A DNA stretch of 64,000 bases from G963675935 sp963675935 (GCA_963675935.2 CAXXPV010000007.1:186001-250000); one strand, 5' to 3'. Positions 36,983 to 46,824 are shown, counted from the first letter of the stretch. The notes: generated by a model not told the origin, from the letters alone. A program made the numbers and translations.

Positions 36983-39130
36983 CTATTCCGGCGTCCAAAG
37001 CTTTCCGCCGCCGGCGCTGGGCTGGGCGCTGTCGGGTGTCCAAAGCCCTTCAGGCTCGGCCGCGGGCGACTCCGCCATCGGCGCCGCCCCGCCTGCTCCC
37101 GGACCAAACGCCGGCGTGCCGTCCGGCCGCAAAAGCCCGACGCCGATCAACATCCGCGTCAACGCCTCGCCCACGCCGCGCTCCGTGATGTGCCGATTCT
37201 GAATGTGTTCGATCGTCCGCATGGCCTCCGGGCCGTTGCGATGGGCGAAATGGATCGACAGCTCCATCAAATCCCACGCCGCGTGTGACACCTTCTTTGC
37301 TTCCGTGCCGCGACGCCCCTCCTCGACGTACGCCAACGCCTTGGCGGGGTCTTCTTCCGAGCGGGCCAACGTGCTCAGGGCATGGAGCCGCTCGGTCGCG
37401 TCGGCCAAGCTCGGCCGTTCGATGATCGCACGGCCGAACTTATGGATGGCCCCGCGGAGGGCAAACGCCGCAGCGCGGAAAAACGCATCGAGCAGGGCCG
37501 CGTCCGAAAGCCCTTCGACTTTCAGCCGGCCGAGCCGCATAATGGGCAACTCCGCCACCAATTCCATCGGGAGATTCCCGAGGTCGATCGGTTCAAGCGT
37601 GGGCAAGCCGAGCGAACTCCGAAGTTCGTTCATGTCGGGAGCGCCGTCGAACTGTTCCGCCCAATGGTTTAGCACGAGAATCGCCGCCAGGAGCCTCGTG
37701 TGGCGCGAGGGATCGCCGGCGGCCTCGCGCGGCGATTGCCCGTCGAACACGCCCAGCTTCAAATTCGGCCAGCGATTCAGAATCGCGTCGCGTGAGAAGT
37801 CGGCGAGGATCGTGCGGATTTGTTCAGGCGTAACGTCGCGCGGCGGCAGCCATGAGGGGTGCAGCAATTGCTGCGTGGCCGAAGCATGGCCCATCACTTC
37901 TTGCCGCGGCTCCGCCGCGACGGCGTCTCCGCCCGCGGCACGAACCATTTCCACGACAGCCGCGCGATCGCCGGCCGTGACACCCGCGACTTCGAGCCGG
38001 GCCTCGCGGTCGGTCTGCCGTCCGAAAAGCATCGCCTGGCCGTAAAAGCACGGCATCGACGCCGCCGTAAGCTCCGCGGCCGAGTCGGGCGTGGGACGGT
38101 CCAACAGGACGAAGACGCCCTTCGGCGGTGGAGTATTGCCGTCGCTGAATTGCGCCGGATCGAACGGAATCGCTCGCCAACACGGCGATGACAAAAACGC
38201 CTCTTGTGCCCGATCGGCGTCGTTGACCGTCCAATCGAGTTTGAGTACGTCGATCTTGTCGCCCAGCGGATCGCCGGACAAAAACATAGCCGTGGCCTCG
38301 GCCTCGGAGGCGTCTTCCCAACCGTCTTGCTCGGCAGCGCGAAGGGCCGCATAGCGCCGCCACGCTTGGCCGGCGCCGACGTTGTCGGCCGTCCAGCCTC
38401 GCAACACCGCGAGATCGCGCCAAACGGCCGTCGAATCCGCCGCCTCGCCGGCCAACACCGCCAGGCGCTCGGCCCCGGAGAGCCAGTCGCCGAGGGCCGC
38501 CAATTGCAAAATGTCGTCAAACCGATCCTTCCACGGCGCGTCGGCCGGGCAAGGCGCCAACGGCGGTTCGTCGCGCAACAGAAGCGGGATGTCGGTCGCC
38601 TGACACAACTCCGAGAGCAACGCGGCCGGACGCTCGTCTTGCTGAGCAATGTCGCATTGCATTTGCAGCAGGGCGCGGGCAGGCAGCGGAAGGTCCGCGT
38701 GCAAAAGACTTCCGGCCACAAGCCCCATCGCCTGGTAGGTGCGTGGTTCCATCGAGCCGTTGCCGGCGTGAATCGCCCGTTCGAGCAAACCGAGCGCGGC
38801 GGGCGCATTTTCGATGGCCGCCTGAGTGGCCATCTCGGCCAGCGCGACTTGATTGTTCGGATATTTCACCAGGAACGACGCGGCCGTGGCTTTCGCGGCT
38901 TCGTACTGTTCGGTGATTCGCAGCAACAGACACTTCGTCGCCAGCAGACACTCGCGGTCGCGCCCCGGCTCCTTGGCCATGAGCTGGTCAATGTGTTGCA
39001 AGGCGGCCAGAAACTGTTCGCCCTCGATCATGCGATCGATTTTTTGCAGTTCGGGCAGGAAATCACCGCAACAGAACTTGATTTTTTTGCCCGTGCCGCC
39101 GGGACAGTGCGAATAAGCGTCGATGGCCAT
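36983..39130 (-). CDS. Large protein with N-terminal SEC-C-like zinc motif and helical repeats
   Basis: 715 residues. The start, YSHCPGGTGKKIKFCCGDFL (residues 6-25), is a SEC-C-like metal-binding motif of the kind found at the end of SecA. Helical TPR-like stretches follow (about 30-170: FLAALQHIDQLMAKEPG, LLERAIHAGNGSMEP). The middle (about 270-470) and the end (about 580-680) are not recognised. The last 35 residues are Gly/Pro-rich with two GxLWTP or GKLWTP repeats. It is likely cytoplasmic with unknown function; similar proteins seem to occur mainly in planctomycetes. Confidence 0.8.
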   Translation of the reverse strand: MAIDAYSHCPGGTGKKIKFCCGDFLPELQKIDRMIEGEQFLAALQHIDQLMAKEPGRDRECLLATKCLLLRITEQYEAAKATAASFLVKYPNNQVALAEMATQAAIENAPAALGLLERAIHAGNGSMEPRTYQAMGLVAGSLLHADLPLPARALLQMQCDIAQQDERPAALLSELCQATDIPLLLRDEPPLAPCPADAPWKDRFDDILQLAALGDWLSGAERLAVLAGEAADSTAVWRDLAVLRGWTADNVGAGQAWRRYAALRAAEQDGWEDASEAEATAMFLSGDPLGDKIDVLKLDWTVNDADRAQEAFLSSPCWRAIPFDPAQFSDGNTPPPKGVFVLLDRPTPDSAAELTAASMPCFYGQAMLFGRQTDREARLEVAGVTAGDRAAVVEMVRAAGGDAVAAEPRQEVMGHASATQQLLHPSWLPPRDVTPEQIRTILADFSRDAILNRWPNLKLGVFDGQSPREAAGDPSRHTRLLAAILVLNHWAEQFDGAPDMNELRSSLGLPTLEPIDLGNLPMELVAELPIMRLGRLKVEGLSDAALLDAFFRAAAFALRGAIHKFGRAIIERPSLADATERLHALSTLARSEEDPAKALAYVEEGRRGTEAKKVSHAAWDLMELSIHFAHRNGPEAMRTIEHIQNRHITERGVGEALTRMLIGVGLLRPDGTPAFGPGAGGAAPMAESPAAEPEGLWTPDSAQPSAGGGKLWTPE

Positions 39131-39184
39131 GAAAGGAAGTTGCTAGTGGATAGTGGGTAGTGGAACAAAAGGAATTAGGAATTT

Positions 39185-39335
39185 ACTCTCGTTCCCACGC
39201 TCCGCGTGGGAACGCACTGATGGAACGCTCCGCGTCCCCGCGGTAAGCGGCGATTCCAGCCGCAAACCGCAACTCCTCGACGCGGAGCGTCGGGACAAAT
39301 GTGTTCCCACGCGGAGCGTGGGAACAAGTAACGCT
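39185..39335. repeat. GTTCCCACGC hairpin repeats
   Basis: Several GTTCCCACGCTCCGCGTGGG palindromes or their inverse occur (about 39188, 39303, 39333), with CGCTCCGCGTC and GACGCGGAGCGTC arms between them. They fill the space between the floA 3' end and the SEC-C gene start. No gene is seen. Confidence 0.8.
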
Positions 39336-39363
39336 CTGCGTGGGAACAAGTGGCGTCAATCAT

Positions 39364-40335
39364 TTATCGCGCCGTGAGGTTTCCCGCTCGGAACGCCGCG
39401 GCCATGGCCAAGGGAACCTCGGCCTCGGCCAAAACCACGCCGGCGCGTTTATGCGCGACCTGGGCCTTCATCTCCTGCTCGCTGGCCATGGCCAACGCGC
39501 GCCGCTCCTCGGCCTTCGCCCGAGCCACGCGGGTGTCGGCCTCGGCCTGATCGGCCTGAAGCCGGGCGCCGATGTTCTGGCCCACGTCGATGTCGGCGAT
39601 GTCGATCGAAACGATCTCGAAGGCCGTTTGCGCGTCGAGCCCGCGCTGCAACACCGCCTTCGAGATGCGGTCGGGATTCTCCATCACTTGCAGGTGGCTG
39701 TCGGACGAGCCGATCGCCGTGATGATGCCCTCGCCCACCCGCGCGATGATCGTCTCCTCGGTGGCGCCGCCGATCAACTGCTCGATGTTCGTCCGTACGG
39801 TGACCCTGGCGCGAACCTTGAGTTCGACGCCGTTTTTGGCGATCGCGCTAAGCGTGGTTCTCTGCGAACGCTTGGGGTCGGGGCAGTCGATCACCTTCGG
39901 ATAGACGCTGGTCTGAACGGCGTCGAGCACGTCGCGGCCGGCCAGGTCGATGGCGGCGGCGCGGTCGAAATCGAGGTCGATGTCGGCCCGGTGGGCGGCG
40001 ATGATGGCCCGGATTACGTTGGGCACGTTGCCGCCGGCCAGATAGAGTGCTTCGAGCCGCCGGGTGCTGACGCCGGTTTCCGATTCCTGCCCAATGCCCG
40101 CCTGCACGGCCATGATCTTCGCCTGAACGATGAGCCGGGCGTCGACCCGTCGAAGGCTCATGCCGATGAGGCTCAGCAGGCTGATGTTGGTGCTCGACAT
40201 GTAGGCACGGAACCAGAGGCCGCCGTATTTCAAGATCACTCCCGCGACGATGGCGGCCAGCACTCCCAGCACGACCACGCCCACGACCCAGGGCAGCGGT
40301 CCCGCGGCGAACAGAATTGGAATTTCGTAGGGCAT
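39364..40335 (-). CDS. floA: Flotillin-like protein FloA
   Basis: 323 residues, the normal length. It has an N-terminal membrane hairpin (residues about 5-37), then an SPFH/band-7-like part: GMSLRRVDARLIVQAKIMA, RVTVRTNIEQLIGGATEETI and ADIDVGQNIGARLQADQAEA, ending in an Ala/Glu-rich coiled coil. FloA proteins form membrane microdomain assemblies. An NfeD-like partner is often adjacent in other bacteria but is missing here. Confidence 0.93.
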   Translation of the reverse strand: MPYEIPILFAAGPLPWVVGVVVLGVLAAIVAGVILKYGGLWFRAYMSSTNISLLSLIGMSLRRVDARLIVQAKIMAVQAGIGQESETGVSTRRLEALYLAGGNVPNVIRAIIAAHRADIDLDFDRAAAIDLAGRDVLDAVQTSVYPKVIDCPDPKRSQRTTLSAIAKNGVELKVRARVTVRTNIEQLIGGATEETIIARVGEGIITAIGSSDSHLQVMENPDRISKAVLQRGLDAQTAFEIVSIDIADIDVGQNIGARLQADQAEADTRVARAKAEERRALAMASEQEMKAQVAHKRAGVVLAEAEVPLAMAAAFRAGNLTAR

Positions 40336-40471
40336 GGCGTTTCTCCGTTAAGGTCGGCGATGGAGTTCCGTCATCAGCATAGCGTAAGCGTCGGCGGGCG
40401 AAAAGCACCCCGCGAGGCGGGGGGTGTCAGTGTATTTTCCACAGAATTTTAGGGGGCCCCTGATAGCTCTG

Positions 40472-41209
40472 CTATCGCTCCACCGAGAGAACTGAACATT
40501 TGCATCTAGGTAACGATTTTTCAAGCAGGCTCTTGAAATCGTCGGCCATCTTGCTTTCCTCGCGATATTCAATCGAAATTTTACGCAACTGAGGCAGGCT
40601 TTGTAAAATCGGAATCAACTCTTTGTCCAACTTGGTCACGAGCAAGATGTTTTCAAGCTTGGGATGATTGCGCAGGCCCTCCAACTCGGACGGTTTACCG
40701 ACTCCCACGCACAGCGACCGCAGGTGGGGAAAGCGACCGATTGCCTGAATGCCCTCGGCCGACGGCCACGTGTGGTCAAGACTCAACACCTCGACTGTTT
40801 CCATGCCGCCAAGATGTTTTAGTAGAACGTCGGAATTCTCGGCAAACACCAGGGCGATACATCGCAGTGAGGGCAGCTCTCGCAATCGCTTGAAACGCGG
40901 GTCGGCGACGTCGCGGCCCATGTAAAGCTCGCAAATTTTCGCCGTTGCCTCTCGGTCGGCCAGCAATTCATCGAGAAATCGCGGATCGGGCTGCACGAGG
41001 CAATTGATCTCGCCCTGCCGGAGTTGTTCGATCTGCTCGGCGAGAAGTTGCCTGCTCCTCTCCGGTTCGTACCGCTCGCACCACATCGCGGTCAGCCCCC
41101 CGGCAATCGCAGACATCAAGACACCCAGCAGCCCCCAAAGCATGAGCCAGCCCAGGCAGGAACTTGCCTTGCCATCGATTTTTTCAGTTTGTTGAGATTC
41201 ATCCAGCAT
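40472..41209 (-). CDS. Membrane-anchored leucine-rich-repeat-like protein
   Basis: 245 residues. One N-terminal membrane segment (about 20-42, CLGWLMLWGLLGVLMSAIAG) is followed by a periplasmic-side domain with leucine-rich units: METVEVLSLDHTWPSAEGIQ, FPHLRSLCVG, HPKLENILLV and LPQLRKISIEY. It probably mediates protein contact. It is in tandem with the next minus-strand membrane gene (31-base gap). Confidence 0.7.
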   Translation of the reverse strand: MLDESQQTEKIDGKASSCLGWLMLWGLLGVLMSAIAGGLTAMWCERYEPERSRQLLAEQIEQLRQGEINCLVQPDPRFLDELLADREATAKICELYMGRDVADPRFKRLRELPSLRCIALVFAENSDVLLKHLGGMETVEVLSLDHTWPSAEGIQAIGRFPHLRSLCVGVGKPSELEGLRNHPKLENILLVTKLDKELIPILQSLPQLRKISIEYREESKMADDFKSLLEKSLPRCKCSVLSVER

Positions 41210-41239
41210 GGCAGTTCGAATTTTTCGATTGAAATGGCG

Positions 41240-41860
41240 TCAGAAAAATATAGCCTGAAGTCTGCGGGAGTATTCGGGGCCGGAGTACTCGAAAATCCAG
41301 CCGAAGATATCCCACTTCACGCCCCAAAAATGTTGAAAACTGCAACTCAGGTTATAATGGTCGGTGTCGTCCTTTCGGTAGCTAACTTGGAAATCTTTGT
41401 AGAAACACGGCATCGGTTTTCCATGCAATGCCTCGGTTAGCTCCTTCCCTTCGTGCGGAAGCCGGCCGTGGCTCGCACGGAAGGCTTCCACATCGAGAGC
41501 CACTTGGTTCAACAGCAAGAACCGCTCATTTGTTTCCCGCACGGCTTCGTGGTTCCGAGAACAGCTTCGGATCGTGCCGGAGACTACTGCAAAAATGAAG
41601 AACATGAAAAAAATGCCCGCGCAGCCGCCGCAGTTGATCGCTTTGGCAAGGGGGTCTTTGGCAGCGGCGCGAAGAAATACGAAGCCGCCAATCAACGACG
41701 AGAAGAAAGACATCCACCCGAGAGCGATGATTGTCTCGTTTATGCCGTCATGAATCGACAACCAAACCGCACCGCCCAACGACGCGGCAGCCACGGCCCA
41801 GAAAACGACGCCGACCGAACTGATGCGAAACCAGCCACGGCGACTCGATGTTGGATTCAT
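41240..41860 (-). CDS. Membrane protein with C-terminal soluble domain, unknown
   Basis: 206 residues from the ATG at 41860; the frame is open to 42007 but the upstream residues look non-coding. Three hydrophobic segments (about 13-35, 40-63, 78-97) are followed by a soluble part with LLLNQVALDVEAFRASHGRL and PHEGKEL, which resembles the pilin-like or secretion-related ends of planctomycete membrane proteins. No family is recognised. It probably forms an operon with the LRR-like gene downstream. Confidence 0.6.
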   Translation of the reverse strand: MNPTSSRRGWFRISSVGVVFWAVAAASLGGAVWLSIHDGINETIIALGWMSFFSSLIGGFVFLRAAAKDPLAKAINCGGCAGIFFMFFIFAVVSGTIRSCSRNHEAVRETNERFLLLNQVALDVEAFRASHGRLPHEGKELTEALHGKPMPCFYKDFQVSYRKDDTDHYNLSCSFQHFWGVKWDIFGWIFEYSGPEYSRRLQAIFF

Positions 41861-42116
41861 GAAAAGTCCCTTCGCGTTGCCAGCGGATTGAAAAGGACAA
41901 CCGCCCATAGTGACAATTCGGGCGGATTTTGCAAGATGCAACCATTTTGAAACCGCCCTTCTCCCTCTGATTGATACTCCACCACCCGTCGAGTGCAATA
42001 GGGGCACTCTTATCTATCCGCCACCGCTGAGCATCGCGTTTCCGTGCGTCGAATTCAGGACCGGGCAAATGTGATCGGTCGCATTTCCATTCACTCCACG
42101 GGTCGGTAAACAAAAA

Positions 42117-42145
42117 GTAGCAGGCGCGCGGAACGCACCTGCTAC
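42117..42145. repeat. GTAGCAGG hairpin, variant copy
   Basis: GTAGCAGG and CCTGCTAC arms enclose a GC-rich loop. Same family as 28088-28116. The surrounding 42008-42195 space holds no other feature. Confidence 0.75.
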
Positions 42146-42195
42146 ATTACAGCCCGTGAACGGTTACTGTTTTTGCGCGAAGAAGTCAGAAGAAG

Positions 42196-42675
42196 TCAAT
42201 TGTCCTGTTCTTCGCCAGGCCCGTCGGGACCGCCAGGCCCGCCGGGGCCCATGCCCATGCCGCCGCCGGGGCCCATGCCGCCGCCGGGAGGCCCCATCAT
42301 GCCGGGGTCAAAACCATCGTCGCCGCCAGGGCCGGTCCCGCCGCGACGCCGTGAGCCTTGGCCCGGACCGCGTCCATTCGGCGGCATCGGCATCAGCTTC
42401 TGCATCTCGGTCCGAACCGACTTGAGTTCTTTCTGAAGTCCGGCGATTTTCTCCTTGTCCGGCTTCTCTTCGATCTGCGCCTCGAGCAGATCGGCCATCG
42501 TCCGGTGCATCTTGATCTGCAACTTGGTCAGTGCCAGCCGGTCTTCCTTGCTCAGTTGCTTTCTCACTGGTTTCTTGGGCTGTTTGCCCTCGCTGGCGTT
42601 GTCCTGGGCTTGGACGGCCATCGCCGCGCCGCAGAGAATCGCCGCGCTTGTCAAAATGGTCAAAACGGTACGCAT
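42196..42675 (-). CDS. Small exported coiled-coil protein with Gly/Pro/Met-rich tail
   Basis: 159 residues. GGAGGT precedes the ATG at 42675. A signal peptide (MRTVLTILTSAAILCGAAMA) is followed by a charged helical region with LALTKLQIKMHRTMADLLEA and KIAGLQKELKSVRTEMQKLM, then a tail of PGGGMGPGG repeats. The helical part recalls Spy/CpxP-like or heavy-metal-sensor-type periplasmic proteins, but only loosely. The Met/Gly-rich tail could bind metal; that is speculation. Confidence 0.7.
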   Translation of the reverse strand: MRTVLTILTSAAILCGAAMAVQAQDNASEGKQPKKPVRKQLSKEDRLALTKLQIKMHRTMADLLEAQIEEKPDKEKIAGLQKELKSVRTEMQKLMPMPPNGRGPGQGSRRRGGTGPGGDDGFDPGMMGPPGGGMGPGGGMGMGPGGPGGPDGPGEEQDN

Positions 42676-42951
42676 TTTGGATACCTCCACTCATTGGATC
42701 AGACGCCCTGCAAGTCTTGCACAGTCGATCGTGGCGGCTTGGAACGCTTTTGCACCGGCCATTGCCTTTCCGTGGCGAGCCGTTTTCCTCTACTTTGTTC
42801 CTCGAGCCTTTGCTGAACGCAAACCGCCGAAAACTCGCGGGAAAACGCGGCAAGGCGTCTTGGTCGCCTTTCCCAGCGAATGGAACCCAGCCCTTCCTGG
42901 CCTGGGTTCACCCCAAGCAACCCGCAAGTTGCATACCAAAGCATAGGATTT

Positions 42952-43037
42952 TATACCTTGCGAGGTCGGAGACGATGCGTTTTCCACGGAGGTGGAAAAG
43001 GGATCAACTTCATGCCGCTCATGCCGCCTGAAGTATA
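42952..43037 (+). repeat. TATACCTTGC hairpin element C
   Basis: Starts TATACCTTGCGAGGTCGG and ends CCTGAAGTATA, with a perfect apical stem TTTTCCAC / GTGGAAAA around a GGAG loop. It ends 45 bases before the metallo-beta-lactamase-fold gene. The core is unique in the window. Confidence 0.75.
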
Positions 43038-43082
43038 TTGCCGGCCTTGCGAAACGGCACCCCTTGGTGTAAACCTTGTCAA

Positions 43083-44105
43083 ATGCCCAGCTTGCCCCCC
43101 GTTAAACGATTCCTCTCGAATACCGGCGTAAAAATCTACCGGATTCCTTGCCAGGTGTTCGACAATCTCTCCGCCCGCGTCTACTTGCTGCTGAACGCGG
43201 GGCTGCCAACCTTGGTCGACGCCGGCAGCGGGCTGGGCCACTCAACCCGACAGATACTCGACGGCATCGAGGCGGTGCGAGTCGATTTCGGCGAAAATGT
43301 CCGCCCGGCCGACATCCGTTGCATCCTTATCAGCCACGGCCACATCGACCATGTTCGCGGCCTGCCGGAACTGATGCGGCATACCCCCCATGCCCAGGTG
43401 GCCATTCACCCGCTGGACCGCGAAACCGTTGCCTCGCGCCGCGAACACAACATCCTCGGCGCCGCCCGTTTGAATGGATTTTTACGACAGGCCGGCGTCG
43501 ATCCGGCCGGCCGCGCCACGCTGATCGAGGCTTCGCCTTTTCACGGCGTGCCGGTCGAGGACGTCGCCGTCGGTCTGACATTGGAGGACGGCGATCAGTT
43601 GGATGGACTGCGAATCCTCCACACGCCCGGCCACTCGCCTGGCCACGTGTGCGTCGGCGTTGGCAACGTGCTATTGTCGGGCGACCATATTTTGTCGCAG
43701 ACTCTTCCCCAGCAATGGCCGGAGAGCACGGCCGCGTATACGGGCTTGAGCCACTATCTGGAATCGCTCGATAAAGTGTTCCGCACGCCCGGCTTCGAGC
43801 TGACGCTGGCCTCGCACGAACAGGTGATTCACGATGTGTACGGACGAATTGAGACAATTCGCGCGGCGCACCGGCGGCGGCTGGAACGGCTCCTCGACTT
43901 GCTTCGTCGGGCCGGGCGTCCGCTTTCGACGGCCGAAATCGCCGAACAGTCGTATCCCGAGGTGACAGGCTTTCGAGCCGTGCTGGCCTTCACCGACGTG
44001 GGCGCAAGGGTCGAATACCTGCACCAGCGAGGGAATATCCACGTCGCCAATCTCGATGATGTTGCCAAGAATGATGAGACGGTATGCCGGTATGAAGTAG
44101 CGTGA
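43083..44105 (+). CDS. Metallo-beta-lactamase-fold hydrolase with C-terminal winged-helix region
   Basis: 340 residues. Metal-binding motifs are visible: SHGHIDHVRG (about residue 95), HTPGHSPGHV (about 182) and LLSGDHIL (about 202). The C-terminal 90 residues (RLLDLLRRAGRPLSTAEIAE onward) look like a winged helix, as in several MBL-fold proteins of unknown substrate. A start 15 codons upstream (43038) is possible but lies in element C. Cytoplasmic hydrolase; substrate not deducible. Confidence 0.85.
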   Translation: MPSLPPVKRFLSNTGVKIYRIPCQVFDNLSARVYLLLNAGLPTLVDAGSGLGHSTRQILDGIEAVRVDFGENVRPADIRCILISHGHIDHVRGLPELMRHTPHAQVAIHPLDRETVASRREHNILGAARLNGFLRQAGVDPAGRATLIEASPFHGVPVEDVAVGLTLEDGDQLDGLRILHTPGHSPGHVCVGVGNVLLSGDHILSQTLPQQWPESTAAYTGLSHYLESLDKVFRTPGFELTLASHEQVIHDVYGRIETIRAAHRRRLERLLDLLRRAGRPLSTAEIAEQSYPEVTGFRAVLAFTDVGARVEYLHQRGNIHVANLDDVAKNDETVCRYEVA

Positions 44106-44394
44106 AAGGCTTCTTGTTCAGGCATCATTGCTTCCATCTCGTCTTATGGCTTCTTTATCTCTCCCCGCATTTCGTCAGGTGGTCAGTGAGATTAACTCGC
44201 GGAGAAGATATGCGCGACGCCACCCCCCCCCCTCGATTACTAGCTACACCACCCTTTCTAGGCATATTTGGAGGTCTGCCGGGCTGCCCTGGGTTAAAAA
44301 ACCGGGTAAAAAATCCGGCCTAGCCACACTCTCCGTGTCCGGTTATACTCCGCCGCGCTTTCCCCTCAACGGCCTTGTCTCTTTTTGCGTCGCC
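44106..44394. other. Intergenic region
   Basis: No gene is recognised. The PEGA frame is open upstream to 44128 but the residues there look random. Confidence 0.4.
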
Positions 44395-44985
44395 ATGTCG
44401 GAAACCTCACTCGCCGTATTTTCGACCGTCAGCCGGCCCATCGTCGGATGGGTCTTGCTCGCGCTGTTGCTCTCGGCGAGTCAAAGCGGCTGCGTGCAGC
44501 GGCGGATGATCGTGCGGACCAATCCGCCGGGCGCTCTGCTCTACGTCGACGACTACCCCATCGGAACTACGCCCGTCGCGGTCAGTTTCACCTACTACGG
44601 AACACGGAAGATTCGGATTGTGAAAGACGGCTTCGAGACGCTCACGGTGATGCAGCCGATTCCGACGCCGTGGTACGAATATCCGGTGCTCGACTTCGTT
44701 TCGGAGAATTTCGTGCCGGGCCAAATCCGCGACCAGAGAGTTTTGGATTACCAACTCAAGCCGCAGATGGTGGTTCCGAGCGAGCAATTGCTCGCTCGGG
44801 CGGAAGAACTTCGCCGGGGTGTTCACGCCACCGCGGCGCCGGGCGCCATCGCACAGCCGGCGACAGGCGCCGTTCGGGGCCCCGCCGCGATGCCCCCCCC
44901 CTCCGGTCTCGAAACGGTTCCGACGCCCGAGGGCGTCGGCGGCCAGCCCGTGCATACCCTCCCGCCGCCCAGCGGCATCCGTTAG
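44395..44985 (+). CDS. PEGA-domain lipoprotein
   Basis: 196 residues. The N-terminus is a membrane segment with a lipobox-type end (VLLALLLSASQSGC, about residues 20-33). A PEGA unit follows: VRTNPPGALLYVDDYPIGTT, then a strand pair with IRIVKDGFETL (about 40-85). The C-terminus is Pro/Ala-rich. PEGA proteins are envelope proteins that may bind partners; no enzymatic role is implied. It precedes trmB. Confidence 0.82.
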   Translation: MSETSLAVFSTVSRPIVGWVLLALLLSASQSGCVQRRMIVRTNPPGALLYVDDYPIGTTPVAVSFTYYGTRKIRIVKDGFETLTVMQPIPTPWYEYPVLDFVSENFVPGQIRDQRVLDYQLKPQMVVPSEQLLARAEELRRGVHATAAPGAIAQPATGAVRGPAAMPPPSGLETVPTPEGVGGQPVHTLPPPSGIR

Positions 44986-44997
44986 AATTGCACTTCG

Positions 44998-45088
44998 TAG
45001 AACGGAATTCATTCCGTTTTCGAAAAGTAAAACGGAATTCATTCCGTTCCGAAATACTCTCTCCCGGATCGGATTAAAATCCGTTCTA
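44998..45088. repeat. AACGGAATTCATTCCGTT palindrome pair
   Basis: Two copies of AACGGAATTCATTCCGTT (45001 and 45033) are followed by an ATCCGTTCTACG arm that complements CGTAGAACGGA at 44996. The block ends 10 bases before trmB and may be a REP-like element or a leader structure. Confidence 0.7.
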
Positions 45089-45098
45089 CGAGGCATTC

Positions 45099-45812
45099 AT
45101 GGGACGCCGCGCTTTAAGAAAAATCGATCCTGAACTCGACCTGAGCGGCCATCTGAAGACGTTCGACGAATTGCCGAATCCGTGGAACGCCGCGGCGTTG
45201 TTCGGCCGTTCGGCCCCGCTCGAAGTGGAGGTCGGCTCGGGCAAGGGGCTTTTCTTGCGCAACGCCGCCTCGGCCGGCCCGGCGGTCGATTTTCTCGGCA
45301 TCGAAATGGCCAAGAAATACGCCGCGTTCGCCGCGGCCGGTTTGGTCAAAGCCAATTTGACGAACGCCGTGGTCGTCGCCGGCGACGCCCTGCGGGTGTT
45401 CCAAGAACTGTTGCCCGACGACTCGGTGGCGGCCGTTCACGTCTACTTTCCCGACCCATGGTGGAAGAAGCGGCATCGGCGCCGCCGCGTGATGCGTGAA
45501 TCGCTGCTTCACGACATCGAGCGAACACTCGTCCCCGGCGGATCGCTCCATTTTTGGACTGACGTGGAGGAGTATTTTCAGACTTCGCTCGACCTGCTGG
45601 CCGAACACACGAAGTTGGTCGGTCCGCTGCCGGTGCCTGAAACTCCCGCCGAAAACGATATGGCTTATCGCACGCATTTCGAGCGTCGCGTTCGATTGGC
45701 CGCCGAGCCGGTGTTTCGGTCGGAGTTCAAAAAGGAACTAGGGGCTGGGGCGAAACCGCAAACGGATGCCCCCGCCGCGACCGCAGTCGCGGGGCGTTTT
45801 TCCAATCCCTAG
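45099..45812 (+). CDS. trmB: tRNA (guanine-N7)-methyltransferase
   Basis: 237 residues. SAM motif LEVEVGSGKGLFLRNAA (about residue 41) and the family hallmark VHVYFPDPWWKKRHRRRR (about 112) are present. It methylates G46 of tRNA using SAM. The last 25 residues are low-complexity (AGAKPQTDAPAATAVAG). The dus gene follows 19 bases later, so the pair forms a small tRNA-modification operon. Confidence 0.95.
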   Translation: MGRRALRKIDPELDLSGHLKTFDELPNPWNAAALFGRSAPLEVEVGSGKGLFLRNAASAGPAVDFLGIEMAKKYAAFAAAGLVKANLTNAVVVAGDALRVFQELLPDDSVAAVHVYFPDPWWKKRHRRRRVMRESLLHDIERTLVPGGSLHFWTDVEEYFQTSLDLLAEHTKLVGPLPVPETPAENDMAYRTHFERRVRLAAEPVFRSEFKKELGAGAKPQTDAPAATAVAGRFSNP

Positions 45813-45831
45813 TTCCCAGCCCCTTCCCGCC

Positions 45832-46824
45832 ATGCCGCTGCAAATCGGCCCGCTGCTCATCGATCCGCCGCTGTTTCAGGCCCCGATGGCGGGCTTTACA
45901 AACTACCCTTATCGACAACTCCTTCGGCGACTCGGCGGCGTTGGTCTGCCTGTCACCGAAATGGTCAGCGCGCGCGGCTTTGTGCATCTTGAAGCCCGCG
46001 ACGGCCAACCGCCCGAGAGGCTCTGGGGCGTCGCCGACGAGCCGCGACCGCTGGCCGTGCAAATTTGGGACAACGATCCCGAAACGCTCGCCGCGGTGGG
46101 GCGACGATTGGTCGAGGTGTATCGCGTAAGCGTGATCGATATCAATTTCGGCTGTCCAGTGCGCGACGTTTCCGAAAAAGCCGAGAGCGGTTCGTATCTG
46201 CTGCGGTTTCCCGATCGGGTGGGCGAGATCGTCGCCCGAGTCGTTGCGGCGTGTCGCCCGACGCCGGTGACGGCGAAAATCCGCCTGGGCTGCGCCCGCG
46301 ACACGATCAACGCCATCGACGTTGCCCAGGCGATTCAATCGGCTGGCGGCGCGGCCGTGACGGTTCACGGGCGGACAGCGGCCGATATGTATCGCGGCAC
46401 GGCCGATTGGGACGAAATCGCCCGGATCAAACCGCATTTAAGTCGGATACCGCTCATCGGCAACGGCGACATCCAAACGCCGGAGGCCGCGGCCGCGGCG
46501 TTCGCCCGCTACGGAGTCGATGGCGTGATGATCGGCCGCGCCGCGCTCGGCCGGCCGTGGTTGTTCCGACAAGCCGCCGCGGCGTTTCGCGGCGAGCCGA
46601 TCCCCACGGAACCGACGCCACTCGAACAGCGTCAACTGCTATTGGAACTTTTTCATGGGACGGTCGATCGTTTTGGGCCGGCGAAAGGGACGGTGATGAT
46701 GCGTACTCACGCCTGTTGTTACGGGCAGGGCCGCTCGGGCGCCCGCGTGTTTCGCCGCGAGATCGCGACAGCGGCCGGGCCGGACGAGTTCGTCGCGGTG
46801 GTCGAGCGGGATTTCCCGCTATAA
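45832..46824 (+). CDS. dus: tRNA-dihydrouridine synthase
   Basis: 330 residues, a FMN-dependent TIM-barrel enzyme that reduces uridines in tRNA. Motifs: QAPMAGFTNYPYRQLLRRLG at the start, SVIDINFGCPVRDVSEKAES (catalytic Cys in GCP), TAKIRLGC, VTVHGRTAADMYRGTADWD and IPLIGNGDIQTPEAA. I use the ATG at 45832 because earlier codons overlap the low-complexity end of trmB. The subtype (DusA/B/C) is not assigned. Confidence 0.94.
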   Translation: MPLQIGPLLIDPPLFQAPMAGFTNYPYRQLLRRLGGVGLPVTEMVSARGFVHLEARDGQPPERLWGVADEPRPLAVQIWDNDPETLAAVGRRLVEVYRVSVIDINFGCPVRDVSEKAESGSYLLRFPDRVGEIVARVVAACRPTPVTAKIRLGCARDTINAIDVAQAIQSAGGAAVTVHGRTAADMYRGTADWDEIARIKPHLSRIPLIGNGDIQTPEAAAAAFARYGVDGVMIGRAALGRPWLFRQAAAAFRGEPIPTEPTPLEQRQLLLELFHGTVDRFGPAKGTVMMRTHACCYGQGRSGARVFRREIATAAGPDEFVAVVERDFPL